NCBI GenBank assembly: GCA_013398295.1
Contig: VZSF01003323.1
Coordinates: forward strand, 124,001 to 188,000
Reading direction: 5' to 3'
DNA length: 64,000 nt
Source: Chionis minor
Taxonomy: Eukaryota; Chordata; Aves; Charadriiformes; Chionididae
In this document: positions 47,901 to 60,800 of the stretch, in pieces
How the letters are laid out: the number at the start of each line of letters is the position of its first letter
How positions within the stretch are numbered: the first letter of the stretch is position 1
The notes under the pieces: generated by a model
Told to the model about the DNA's origin: nothing
What the model saw: the letters and a program-made list of their open reading frames with translations, nothing else
Databases searched by the model: none
Translations under genes and position numbers: made by a program

Positions 47901-50709
47901 TTCTAGATTTTAAAAATAGAACTGTAACTCCTACTCTGCATCAGCTGGGTAACAGGCTGGGCTCAAAGCTGATACCCGTAGGTGCCCATCGTTGCTCCAT
48001 TTACCCTGCCATCTTAAAATCTGCATTTTTCGCGCAGTCTTGGGACCACAGATGCCCCCTAGGCATAGACAGCTTTAAATCCCGTTTTCTTCACACCAGA
48101 GTTGTCCTAGAGTAGCGTGTTATATGTTAGTCCTGCCCAGGGGAGAGTTCGGTGCCTATGCAGGAGATTGGCCATCGCTCAGGCCCACCTGCATGTCCAT
48201 GGCTGGAAGCGGCGTGCTCTTGTGCTCTTCCATGTCACTTCACTAATGCTACGTTCTGTGCTTTCATCCAGCTACCTTGTGCCCTGCTGATAGCCCGGCT
48301 GGAGCAGCAGGCTTTCCACCCTGCCTGGGAAGTCACAGTTGGTCCTGGGCTGCCCTGATAGCACATCACAGCATCCTGCTGGCCACTGGGAAAGGCATGG
48401 GACGTGGCCTGGCATGCTGGCCACTAGCTGAGGAAAGCTGTGGTGCCTTTCTATGTGCTGTTACCACTGCAGGCTGATGCTTTTTCTCAGTGGTTACCAG
48501 CGTCCCCTTGGATTTAGCTGAATGGTCTGGATACCAAGTTCCTTAAAGCCCCCTTGAAATCTCATTTCTACTGACAGACATACTGGGAGAACTGTATTAA
48601 ACCTGATAAGAACTGTCTCGGAGATCCCAGCTTTCATAAATACAGTAGCTGACAGCCGCTTCTGTAATGCTTTAACGCCCATTGTAAATAGCTCCAGCAA
48701 GCAGAAGGATAAGAGCGATGTATAACAACTGTGGTTTAGGATATGTGCTGGTTTAATGTGAGCGGCTTGGGGATTAGACAGAAGCACTGGGAGGAATGGC
48801 TATGGCTCCGCAGGCAGCTCCGAGAGTGCTGCCTGCTTAGGCTGCTGCAGATCCTTGCCCATCGCTCCTCTCCACTGGGTGACCAAACTCACTCCCTGCT
48901 CCGGCACCCCGGTCCCTGGGCAGTGCTGGGTGCCTAGGACACAGGTGGCACGCAGGATTTGTTTGTTTGTGGAACCTGTGTCTGGTTTGCCCAAAGTTGG
49001 GATCCTTAGGGCTATAATATGAATTTCCCTCTGGGCAGAGGTGGGAGTATAGTAGGAGACTTTGCAAGACTCTTAAAGAGGTCGTATGTGAATGTGCATC
49101 TACAAAAGCCCTGACTGTCCCACCAGAAGAGCAGTGGGGAGAGAAAAGGTCTGTTTGGTGCCGAGGAGAAACTGCGCAGCAACTGGGATTGAGATGAGCT
49201 GTGTGAGGAGGAGAGAGATGCCAAAAAAGCTATTCAGCATTAGAAGATATTTCCCTATTGCTCATACGCATCTCTGGGTGCCTCCTGCAGCGAGAAGCCC
49301 TCCCTGCCTGCTGGCAGGAGGATCCCGTTTGGATCTGTTTAGACATTATTTCACTAATATTGTTGTTTGTCATGTGTTGGAGCTGTGCCTCAAAGCCTGA
49401 GCAGCCCTGGGGGGGTGCTGGCTGCCTGGCGTGGTGTGTGCCTCCATGCTCCCTGGGCAGGATCAGCCCCCATAAACGCATCACTGGCCCTGGGGAGAGC
49501 CATCACCTGCTCTTGGCTTTGCTCAGAGGGTCTTTAGCTTTCTTGGTGTCTTCATATAAAGCTGGGGCAGGCTGGCAGCGTCGGGATTATCCAAAGATCT
49601 GGCATGATGGGGGTGTACTTACCCCTGCTCCAGCGTCAAGGTCATCTTGCAGCCACATGGCTTCAAATTCATGGGCAGTGATGGGGGCCACAGCCCACCG
49701 GGTGAGCCAGCGTCTCCCGGCAAATCCCTTGGTTAAAGGCTTGGAAAATAAAATCCGGTTTGTTTCTGGATGTCAAAGCGGGTGGAAAGGATGCTGCGTG
49801 CTAAATCTCTCCTGATCAAAGCAGGTGAATCGGGCTCGAGCTGCCAAGCCCCAGGACATCCCAAATGAGTGGGTTAGGCACAGCCTGTGAAAATTCCCAG
49901 GGTTCGGGTGGATGTATTTGGGACAAGGGGTATCATGTGGCTTTTGAGCTTCATGTGGTTCCCTGATTTGGAAACTGAGGTGAGGATCACACTGTGCTTG
50001 AACGCTGCTTCTGCCTAGGCCAGGGCTAGAAAAAAATGGGGGGAGATGAACGTAGATTAGGCAACCTGCAGCATCCTCTGTCCTGCTCTTGCTATGGAGG
50101 ACTGGGTGTTGCTATGGGCCCCAAAAGGCCTTGTTCATCTTCTGCTACCCTATAAACTTAGTTCAGAGAAAGCAAAACTGTTAAATGTTGACTTTTTTGA
50201 GACAAAACCAGATTCAATACATGACAGATTATGACAAACTTGCTGCTTACTGCAGCTGAAGAAGATGCTGAACCCCAATTCATCTGCTGAAGGTGAAAGT
50301 TTTATGAGGGCGGTTACATACAATGTTGAGTCAAGAGTTTCAGCAGGGCTGAGGGCTTCTGTTCGTGGTGGTTGACACTATGCAAATTTTGGGGACGGTG
50401 AGGATTGCAATGCCTGCCTTATGCACAAGGTAACTGGAGCACGTCAACATCTCAACGTCTGAACTGGGTTCAAGAGACACTGAATGGCTGAGTCTCATCT
50501 TGCCAATGGACTGAAGGAAGGTGTAACTCACTTCAGTCAACAGGCAGCCATAGAAAATGGGTCCTAATGAGCTAACTTGGTGTTGCTCAAAACATCAGAA
50601 AGATAATACAAGATAATGCTTGACTTGAATACGAATGATATTAGCGGAATGTGAAGTGGGTAAAAAGTTTTGTGGTCCACTTCAGCATTACCGTAAGTGG
50701 AGAAGCACT
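35947..50709. other. Intergenic, no gene seen
   Basis: Gene-poor spacer of about 15 kb. It holds small simple repeats and several AT-rich islets (38.55-38.75, 40.2-40.34 and 42.66-42.80 kb) that resemble conserved non-coding sequence. An open frame of 181 codons at 43468-44013 (minus) has no recognised motif. Confidence 0.5.
40957..40971. repeat. (AT)n microsatellite
   Basis: Short AT dinucleotide run. Confidence 0.85.
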
Positions 50710-50860
50710 AGGGTGTTTGTTTCTGGAGGCATCTCAGACTCAGCCCTAAGCTGTGCTCGTTAATAATATTTTCAGTAATGTGAATGGCGACAAAGCTGTT
50801 GGCGGAGGTCTGCAGCTGATGGAATAGCACATAATGAAGAAGACAGGAGAGCAAAATGCG
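50710..50860 (+). mobile_element. Possible ancient CR1 fragment
   Basis: The stretch with TAATATTTTCAGTAATG and TCTGCAGCTGATG, preceded by GGTGTTTG...CTGTGCT, follows the order of the reverse-transcriptase segment of old CR1 copies in reptiles and birds. It is heavily diverged and no frame survives. Confidence 0.4.
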
Positions 50861-53800
50861 GATGATGAGCGCTTGGTGACCTGCACCCTTTTCTGTGCAA
50901 TGCTTGGGGTGGGGAAGCAGTGGACTGGAGAGGAGCAGCTGCTGCTTTGTAAAACCCACCAAGCCCTGGCTGAAGCCCACCTGGGTGAGCCCTGGGGTTG
51001 GGGAGGAGCAGCCAGTGGGTGTTGAGGGACTTTGCTACTGCTTTTATTTATTCTCTTGGAATAACACGCCCTGTTCTGGTCTGCAATCAGGGGCATGCTG
51101 AGAAGTTAGCTTGGAGCAAATTCAAAAGCGTGATTAGAGGTTTGTCGGGAAAAGTGCCACACAGCTAGGGACCTGGTATATTTGGACTGCCATGGGGAGG
51201 TGACTTGATCTCCAGCTCTTAAATGCTTGTTGCAATCCTTGGGCGAGAGCTTGCCCGTCCCACCCAAGCACGAGGAGGACGGTGTGCTTTTTGGAGGAGA
51301 CAGGATGATGTGGTCCAGATGATTGACCTGGGGGCAGTGCTGCTGGGCTGCCCACCCAGGGATGCTGTCCCCGTTGTGCCTCTCTCCAAACCTTCCTGAT
51401 CAGCTGCAGCTTTTGGATACGGAGCAGGGGTGGATCCGGGGAGGTACCTCGGCTGGGGCATTGCTGTAGGCACAAACTGCGGGAGCAGGAGAGGAGGTAA
51501 CTGGGCAGTGTGGCAGGAGCATCCTTGGTCTGGTCCAGCAATGTCATCTCAGGACACTTGTTGGGGTTGGCTTTCCTCTGTGTGTGGACACCAAAGAGCT
51601 TTGCAAACACAGGCTATTGCAAGGAGCTAATTGACTTTCCATCGTATCCTTGGGTCTTTTTGTGAGTGAAGTGACTAAAACGCAGCCGCAGGCTTCCCAG
51701 TAAACAATGAGCAGTTGGTTTCACATGGCTCCCTGTCAAAAATCCCAAACTGGAAAGGCAGGAAAACAAACAATCAGATCAGAAAGAAATGGGTTTTTGG
51801 CACCGGTTCCCTCCGTGTTGACTGGGCTGTGAGACAGACCCTGAGAAATGGCTCAGATTTTAGTAAAACAGCTCAGACACGAGTAAGGGAGGGGGGAAAA
51901 AATGGATAAAAATGTTTGCGTGCTTAAATCCAGGCGCCTGCAGTCGGAGAAGAGCAGTGTAAGGGTATGGGTCTCTGAGTGCTTTCCAGATGGCAGATAC
52001 ATTTTAAACACGAGAGGCGTAGTTATACCCTGGGTACTGAAGCAGAACAAGTGCCAGGAAAATATATGCTTCAGTTAAAAGATGGGAGTTTGGAAATTGA
52101 GAGCAGCACTTGTTTTGTAACCAGAATATAAACTATGAGTCTGAGGTGGAGCAGCAGGCAGGGCAAAAGGTATCTCCTCTGCAGGTTCAGCTTTCCCAGT
52201 GGCACGCCGGGTCTGCTGCCTCTCTGATCATTAACCTAACTGACAAAAATTGGATAGAGCACCCTAGGGGGAACTCGTTCATATTTTTTCTTGCAGTCTG
52301 CAATAGCTGATGGGTGAACAATATTATTTTTAATAAAAGACAAATGTAATGTTTCTTGACCATCCCAGAGTGCAGTTTCCTTGGGATTTGTCTGGCCAGG
52401 AGCACAGTCCCAAAAGGGAGAGGTCTATGCTCTTGTCTGCCTCCCACTGCACTATGCTATTTTTCTTCTTCTTTTGCAGCACAATCTCAGAAGCTTCTGT
52501 TGCTGAAAAGTCTGGGATTTTTTTTTTTTTTTCCAGTCAGGATTGTCAGCTTTGGAAAAGTTCCTACCTTGGGCAAGTTTAGTCTCACTTTACGTAAACA
52601 CCCTAAGATTTAGGCCATTTTTTTTCCCTTTCAGTCCTTGTTACAATGTTCATATTATTGTGAGAGAGTAAATATCATTAAAGATGTTTCAAATTTCATG
52701 GGCTTTCCTGTTGTTAAACAGAAGTGTGTATTTTGGCATGTGCAGGCCCTGGGGAACCAACCTTAATGGAGACAGCAGGGAAGAGCATTTGGCATTTACG
52801 GGAAGGTGTTTTTTTCACCCTAGGCAGTCTCTCAGGTTTCTGAGAGTTTACCAGCCATGAAGGCATGCAGCAACCCTTACCCAATTTCTCTTCCTTATGG
52901 CAGGTGCAACTTCCTCTCTCCCAAAGAGCAGTGTTTGCTCCCCATGGAGGTCCATGGCTTTCTGGTGGGTCACTTGATGGGACCTGCAGACAACTTGGTA
53001 GCTCACGCTTCCAGCAGCTGTCCTCTGCCAAGATGAAGGGTTTGCTAAACCCTTTGTTTTTTGGCTCCTTTGTTTTTAAAGATGCTTTCAGCTGACCAGT
53101 GCTTCACGTCCTCTTGTCTCTTTAGCTCTGTTTAAAATAGACACATACCTATTTAGTAGAAAAACACACAGATCAACCTGGAAGTGATTCTGAGCATTAA
53201 ACTCAGGAAATGAGGCACGTGTCTAACAAAACAAGGAGCTGCACTTGTCTGACTCAGACAAGTCAACTTTACAGATACTGACGACCCAGAGGGAGCTCAG
53301 AGTTGTACCACACCATTCACGGATCCTGGGAAGCAGAGGGTGGGTGATGCCCTCCTGCTGCGGCTCCTCTGGGAGGGGAGGTGGTACCTGGACAGTGGTC
53401 CCTGATGTGCTGTGGGTCCTAAGCACAGGACAGACAGATGTGGGACAAAAGCTGGGTGCTCTCTTGCCCCAGCACGGCTCTGAGCCTGTGCCAGGGAGGG
53501 CAGGCTGAGATGCTGCGTTACCTGCAACACCAGGGCCATTGCGGAAGGCGGAGGCAGAATATCCTGGGTGGGGGATCTGGTGCAGGGCTGGGCATGGGGT
53601 GGTCTGCATCACCCCCCAAAAAAAGCTGCCGGTCCCCTCATGCTTGGCAGAAACCAGTGCAAAGCTAGCTTGAACCAGCCGCCGAGTGCTAAAACCCTAG
53701 GGCATGGGCATACCTTGCAAGGGTCCCTTCCCCTGTCTCAAAATGGGAGCTGCTTTTTCCAGACCACCTCATCCGTGTTTGTCTGACCTGCTCTCAAATC

Positions 53801-53877
53801 TCAGCAGCTCCCCAGCTGTCTATCCCGAAGCTTAAATAATCTTTGCTACCAAGTTGTTGCGTGTTTTTTTTTTTTTG
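50861..53877. other. Intergenic, no gene seen
   Basis: Mixed-composition spacer with a poly(T) run near 52,519-52,532. No gene recognised. Confidence 0.5.
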
Positions 53878-54142
53878 TGCTGTCTAATCTACAATTTACA
53901 GCCCATTACTTCTTGTCCTGTTCCCTGTGGGGATGCAGTGCAATTTATTCCTGCACCCTTTGTAGCAACCTTTTACATAATTGAAGACTGCTATCATGTC
54001 TCTTCTGCCTTCTGATTTCCAGACTAGACAAATCCAGTTCTTTCAGGCTTTTATTTTTTTTTCCTCAACAGGTTGTGTTTTGCTGCCCTTTATATGCTGT
54101 CTTTACTGCCCTCTGAACTCTCTCCAATTAGTCCACATCTGA
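53878..54142 (-). mobile_element. Ancient CR1 fragment, antisense
   Basis: On the minus strand it reads GATGTGGACTAATTGGAGAG, then GACATGATAGCAGTCTTCAA, then AGTAATGGGCTGTAAATTG. These are the landmarks of the C-terminal reverse-transcriptase end and 3' region of an old CR1 subfamily, different from the younger copy at 15.5 kb. It is degraded by substitutions and a T-rich insertion near 54,050. Confidence 0.8.
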
Positions 54143-57100
54143 AGTGTTTGTGGCTGTACATGCGGGAAAGAGGAGGAGAAAAGCTAGTTAGGCTTTTGTG
54201 CTGCATGGAAGGAAAGCAATATTAAAAAGCTAGAGGCCCGTGGGGTTACTCCACACAGTGCTGCCATATGGAAGTAACAGGTTAGTAAGTAAGACGTGAA
54301 AATAGATCAAGACCGGGTAATGTCTGCAAGTGAAACGGTGCTGGGTTTGTGCAACAGGCTGGGATGCCTCCGAGTGCTTCCACGACGCTTGGGGTTGAGC
54401 AAAGTTGGATGCTCCTGGGTGTAAGAGATGCTCATTTCTGTCTAGCTGGGCTTTGCAGTTCTGCATATTTTTTGGCTCTTTCCAGCCGGCGCCTCAGGCT
54501 GCTAACCTGCACCCAGGCGTTCGCCTTGCCTTCGCGCGCTTTGCACGGCTGAGGGAGGATCCTGCAAGCTCCGAAGCTCGCGGAGAGAGCCGCCGGCAGG
54601 TGGGCGCCGCTGTCTCTGCTGCTCGCTCCCCTGAGATGACAGCAGCTCGGCACTGGGATGTTGGCGCTGCTCCTGACGCCGTCTCTCCATATTTCATTCC
54701 TGTCTAGCCGGGTGGTGGGAGGAGACGCTCAGCTTCGTTTCCACACTGATCAGGATTGTCTTTTCTTTCGGGATGGGGAAGCTGATCTGCATTCGTGTCT
54801 AATCATCCGCAGAGCTGGCAAAATTATTCATGTAATGAGCTCTTGGGGAGAGCCTCGCTTCTTCTCCCCCTCCCACTGCACTAGCTGGGAGCTGCCTTGC
54901 CCCAGCGCTTACCAGGGAAGGCAGAAGGGCTGCGTGGAGCTGTGGGGATGGGGAGAGGGAGGCAAGCCATGAACGGTTGAACCCCCAGAGTTCAATTACC
55001 CCCAGCTCCCACCATGAGCAGGTAACCATGGAGACATCCGAATCCATGGCATCACCAGTCCCCAAGTAACAGCACATATATATTTATTTAAATAAAGACC
55101 CTGGGCTTGTCAGTGAGAAAGCCGTCTCGGTGCACTCAGGCTGGCTGCTGCTCTGGGGTTGTCTGAAGTGCAGGGCAGGATTTGGGGGCACAGTGCAAGA
55201 TGGATGTCAAAACCACTTTTCTGGGGGGCCAGAAGGATGTGGTGTTAGAGGGTGCATTTGCATCTCTACCAGTGTCAGCTCAGAGCAATAACATAGGAGA
55301 AATGGTGAGGGGATGGGGTTGCTGATGTGCACGGGCCCTCTGGCAGCGTTTTTTCCCTTCTGCACACGCCAGGATGGTCTTGCTTGGGCTGGATTTGGGA
55401 TTACTGATGTGCAGTGTCCTGGCAGAAGGTTGAGGGATTTCGAGGCATCCCAAAGAGGATGGGTATTTGCAAGTTTTCTTTGTGCCCCTTCCCCGAGGTG
55501 CCAGCAGAGGAAGTGTGCTGGGGCAGGAGCACACTCGCTGAGTGTGTGAATGAACGGGAGTGCTGGAGGAGACGTTTAAATGAAGCACTTGTCTCCAGGA
55601 TTTTCTTCCCTTAGCTTCATTCAGATTTAGGGATGAAGGTTTTAAAGAGACAGCATCCAGGCTGGGTGGCACAAGGAGGCATCCTTGCAAGGGGGTGGCT
55701 GGGTGCCCAGCTTTGCTGCTTACCCAGCCCTGGAGGTGCCAGCGAGGCACTGCAGAGCCATGCAATGTCTTGGTAAACCAAAAGTCACATAACCTGTCCC
55801 CAAACAGGCTGGTGCTCTGACTCTCTGGGGTGATGTGCACCCGTGATGCCACTCATGGCTGCCCCATGCGGGTGACGTACGTGCTGGGGAAGGGGCTGTG
55901 TGCCATTCAGGAGTATGTGCTGGGGCTCAGTGCAAGCATGAGGACAGGGGCAGCTTTGGGACAGAATTATCAACACTGCCAGTGTCTGGTCCTGGAAGCT
56001 TCTGAAGTCCAGGATGCTCCTGGGCGCTGCCAAGCGGCACAGATTTGCTGGGATGCTTTGCAGCGTGGTGGAAGGAAAGGGAGGAGCTGGAGGGGCATTG
56101 GGGTGTGGGGGCATCCTGCCCACCCAAACAACGCCCTGGCCAAGGCTGCAGTGGGCTGTCTCCCAGAGAAGTCAGCAATGACAAGCTTTTGGGGACTCCT
56201 GTGCAAGCTAGCTGGGCTTGTGCTGAGCTGTGCCGTGCTAGGACTTCTCCCTGCACATGCTAAGGGGGAACATAAGAAGAGCTGTGCGCTGCCTCAGACC
56301 AGCAGCTCCTTGGCAGCATCACTGGGCAGCTGTGGCAGAGCTGTGGGTCTCCTTGACTAAAATGCAGAGAGGCTGTGTCACCTCTAGCTCCTCCACCCTG
56401 CACCTTCAGGTCCAGTTGTCCATGGGTGCTGCCCAGGGTGTCTGGGAAAGCAAAATGAAGGAGCACTAGGGGATGCACCTCTGCAAACTGGGCTGGAAAC
56501 ATGATTTGAGGAGAGGCCTCGGATAAAATCCCTTCCCACTGGCAGCCCTTGGATGCTGTGGGGTAAATCTCTGGCTCATCTGGATGGCCATGTACCTCCG
56601 TGTCCCTTGTCCTCACAGCTGCCCTTGCTTTGGCTGCTGGTTAAGGGGAGGACTCATACCAAAGAAGGGCAGGGAGTGCTGGGTTACGTTTTGTGTGGAT
56701 GTGTGGTGGCTGGAAAACTCAGGCTTGCTTTGTATGGGAAGAGCTGTGGAGGTCCCCATGCCTGGGGAGCAAGGTGCGTGCAGAAAGGGGGAGATCCGGG
56801 CTGCAAAAGAGGGGTTGGGGAGCACCACCATTGCAACCTGGGTGTCATCTGGCATCGCAACTTGGGTGTCCTCTGCCACCAGTCCCCAGCGTGGGACCAA
56901 GCTGGTCACATCAAACCTGCTGGAGCAGCTGGATGCAGGTTTCTGGGTGCTGCTGCTTGGGTGGGTGGTTGAACCTGGGGAGGCCGACCCGGCTGTTGGC
57001 TCAGTTACGCACCCCATCCTTACCCCGGTGTGTGTGCGAGGGGGTGTGTGTGCAAGTGTGTGTGTGTGGTGTGCGCAAGGGGGGTGTGCCCGGACAGTTC

Positions 57101-57235
57101 CTGCTCTGTTTTGGCGGAGCTCGGCTCCTTCCCTCCTTTGTTATCCCGTCTGCCCCCTCTGGTAGATGTGCGAGTTCCCTTTCTCCGATTGTCAGAAATT
57201 TCTTTTCCACTGTGTGGGCAGGAGACAGATTTTAA
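54143..57235. other. Intergenic, with a small CpG cluster
   Basis: Contains a dense CpG cluster at about 54,485-54,640 and an AT-rich islet just after it (54,785-54,845). Otherwise nothing is recognised. Confidence 0.5.
57027..57086. repeat. Imperfect (GT)n tract
   Basis: GT-rich low-complexity run with interruptions. Confidence 0.8.
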
Positions 57236-57417
57236 CTGTCTCTATTTTCTCCCTTTTTTTCTCCTTATTTTTTTTTTTTTCCTCCTGTATTTCGTTTTAT
57301 TCCCCCTCCCCCTTCCCTCTCGCATTCCTTCCTTCCCTGCTCCTCTTGTCTCTCCCTCCCTCCTTCCCCTCCCCTCTCTCTCTCTTTCTCCCTCCCTCTT
57401 CTCGGCTGTCTTCCCCC
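57236..57417 (+). repeat. Polypyrimidine tract abutting a gap
   Basis: About 180 bases that are almost entirely C and T on the plus strand, ending directly in the N gap. Such tracts can form triplex DNA and often break assemblies. Confidence 0.85.
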
Positions 57418-57809
57418 NNNNNNNNNNNNNNNNNNNNNNNNNNNNNNNNNNNNNNNNNNNNNNNNNNNNNNNNNNNNNNNNNNNNNNNNNNNNNNNNNNN
57501 NNNNNNNNNNNNNNNNNNNNNNNNNNNNNNNNNNNNNNNNNNNNNNNNNNNNNNNNNNNNNNNNNNNNNNNNNNNNNNNNNNNNNNNNNNNNNNNNNNNN
57601 NNNNNNNNNNNNNNNNNNNNNNNNNNNNNNNNNNNNNNNNNNNNNNNNNNNNNNNNNNNNNNNNNNNNNNNNNNNNNNNNNNNNNNNNNNNNNNNNNNNN
57701 NNNNNNNNNNNNNNNNNNNNNNNNNNNNNNNNNNNNNNNNNNNNNNNNNNNNNNNNNNNNNNNNNNNNNNNNNNNNNNNNNNNNNNNNNNNNNNNNNNNN
57801 NNNNNNNNN
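57418..57809. other. Assembly gap (392 N)
   Basis: Flanked by CCCCC on the left and a G run on the right. Open frames that appear to cross it are artefacts of the Ns. Confidence 0.97.
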
Positions 57810-60800
57810 GGGGGGGGTGTGTGGGGTGTCTGCGCCGGAGGGCTGCCCTGCCTCATGCCCCCGGTGGGGTGGGTGAAGCCGGGTCGGGGGTGTAAACCCT
57901 TTTTCTTCCCCTGCTCTCAGGTACCCGAGAGTTTTGAGCGCCCCGGCGAGCCCGTGCTCTGGGGTGCAGGGGCAGAGGTGGTGTCCGGCGGTGGGCCGGT
58001 TCAGCTCCAGTCCTCCTCTGCCAGCCCGAGGTCTCCCAAAATGTGCAGGCTCTCCTCTCTTCCCCGGGGAGCGCGCGAGCTGCATGGGTGCGCTCCGCAG
58101 CCTGCCCTGGGCACCCACTGTTTCGTGTTGTCTCCCTGCACCCAGTCCCCACTATCCGTGGGTCCATGTGCTGCTCCTAAGCTCCTGGGCGCCCTGCCCA
58201 GGTGTTGCTGTGGCAGTGGTGAACGAGTGGCCCCCAAAAGCAGGGTTTGTTTGCCTTCTTCCTGCAGCTCTCCCGGCTGCTCTTGCATTGCAGAGGATGT
58301 GTCTCAGTGCTTGTGGCTCCTGCTGGCGTTCTGCGCGGCTGGAGGAGGGCCAGGGATAACTGCCCCCCGTGATCCTGGCCAGACAAGTGCTACTTGTACC
58401 CTGGACCACCCTGCCTTCCCTCACGGGCCGGCCGCATCCCCCTGGGTGGGTGATCTCATCCTGCTCTCGGCACTGATGCGAGGCCAGGCTTGGTCCGTGG
58501 TGCAGATGGGGAGATCTGGGCTCAGGATACCGTGGGATGCGGTGACACTCTCGGCTGGTTCGGATCCATGGCCGGGGCTGTTTGGCAGATGAGGCACAGC
58601 GTTACAGAAGGCACTGTCAGTGAGATGAGACACACATTCACAGCCTCGGCTGCTGCTGCTGGCATCTTTGGCAAGGCCAGGGCATCGATGTCACCTGTTA
58701 AGTAATTGGAAACTGAGTGCTATCCACATGGGAGTGTCTTTTGGAAGGATTCCCTTCAGCTTCCTCTCCCCAAAAATGTTTGTGCAGTGATGCTGGCACG
58801 TAGCAGCAGCAGGGTGCTAGGGAATTGAGGTATGGGATCCCTCCAGTCAACTTTTGAGTGGATCTCTCTGCAACGTGGCACGGCACAGGCAGGGTGGGAA
58901 TGGCAGAGCTGCAGGGCAGGTCTCAGCATTGGTGGGCTGTGCTCCCCGGGATGCGTGTCTACAGGTTTGGGAGTTGGAGGAGATGGATGTGGCAGCAGGC
59001 GGCCTCATGGCACCGAGCTCCCCTCTGGTCTCTTCTTCCGCCTGTCTGGGTTTCCTCACTCCTCCGTGGTCCTGGAGTATCTGGAAAGTTTGTTCACTGT
59101 AGTTTGGGATGGATTTGCATCCCTCGAGCGCCTGGGGGTTTTCTCCTCCTTTGCTGTCACAAAGGACAGCGTAAACCTTTCCCCAGTGACAAGCTGAGTG
59201 AGAGCGTGGCCCATCCCCGTGGCATCTTGGCACTTATTTTGGACAGGCGACAGGTTTGATGCTGAGGTGCAGAGTCTGCCTTGGCTTCATCTGTGCCGTT
59301 GAGGGCCTTGATGATCTGAGCATGTCGGGGGGATCTCCCCGCCGGTGGTGCCTTTGACCCTCTGCAAACAGGACTGTCCCTGTGGCTGTGGTGAGGCTGC
59401 AGCCCCCCACGCCCCCTCCCCGGCGTGGTTGAGTCAATGTACCCACCCACTGCATCCAGTGCGTGAGTCACAGGCTTTTTCATACACTGGTGTGAATCAC
59501 TCACACACAGCCACACTGATGACTTTAGCGACAGCTGAGAAGATAAAACAATCCCCTCACCTCTCCCCCGTCACCACTACTGCTGCCACTGGGCTCCTCA
59601 CTCACAGTGACCCAAGAAAACTTCGGCAAGTGGTGTCCTGGTGATGGCAGCTGGAGTTTCTGCTAACTTTCTGCATCCTGTGGTTGGGTTGATCCACGGA
59701 TGCCACGAAGGATGCTCATGGCTGAAATAGATGGGTGGACACCAGGGTTACGCAACCTAGAGGATGGCTTTTCTGCCTTGGTGCTAAGAGAGCTCTGCTT
59801 GCTAGATCGGGGTGAGTCTGGCGGTGTGCTGAGCCATCCCCTGGCTCTTCCCTCACAACAGGGTGCGTTTTGGGCCAGTTTTCCCAAGGCTGTTCCGCTT
59901 TCCACCTCTGTCTGTCTGAGGATGACATATGGAGATCCGGAGCTTCACCCAGGTGGTGTGCTCTTCCCTCTCCCCCAGTCTGCTGGGGTGCAGCAGGACC
60001 GTCTGAGCCCCAGTGTGAGAGGCTGATGATGAGCAAGAGCTGTCAGTAAAAAAGCCAGATTCCCCCCCATGGCTTCGGCTGCTCCTCTCCCCGGTGCTGC
60101 TCGGCTGGCAGATGGTCGAGGCCAGCGGCTCGGCTGGTGGCTGGGATGCTCTTTGCTCCTCTGCCAGAGGCTGGGGCTGTGTCTCTGCTCGGCCCCCCCT
60201 GGGGCCGGAGGTGACTCTTTTAACACAGGGAAGATGCTTGTTAATTAACCTCCCCAGGGATCTCTGTCTGTCACCTTCCTGGCTCTGCTGGAGAGAGCCC
60301 AAAGGAGGGGGAGACTGGGAGAATTGCCTTCTCCTGATGGCCCAGGTGGGACAGTCCCTCACTGCCAGGTACAGGCTTGCCAGAAATTAGCAGAGCATCC
60401 CTGTGTCCCCACTCAAGCTGTGTGATTGGGGGGTGGTGTGTGTGTGAATATTAAATAAATCCAGTGCCTCTGCAGAGCTCCAGGGAAGGCATAGGCGAGG
60501 AGCAGATCGGAGATGGGCTTCCCAGGTGCCTTCCAGGTCCCAAGCCGCCCCTCAGCCATCTCCTGCATCTTTTCCATGCTGCTTTGTTTTATGGCCGCCT
60601 GTTGCTTTTGCAAAAGCTCTTCCTGCCCCTCCCTCCTGGTGCCGGCTCCCCACCAGCATGTCCCCTCCTTCCTTCCTGCTCCCCGCGGCTGAAATGAAGT
60701 GCTGGAGTATTTCAGGGATGTCAAAACATACCATTAGTCACAGCCGTGAGGCCTCGTGCCCGGGGAGAGGCTGCCGAGCTCTCTGTCAGGCTCAGAAATG

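Noticed and set aside
48744..48760. TGTGCTGGTTT resembling the start of the LTR family
   Set aside because: The similarity stops after about 11 bases and no LTR body follows.
57030..58592. 520-codon open frame on the plus strand
   Set aside because: 131 of its codons are Ns and its first part is GT repeat and pyrimidine tract. It is open only because the gap hides stops.
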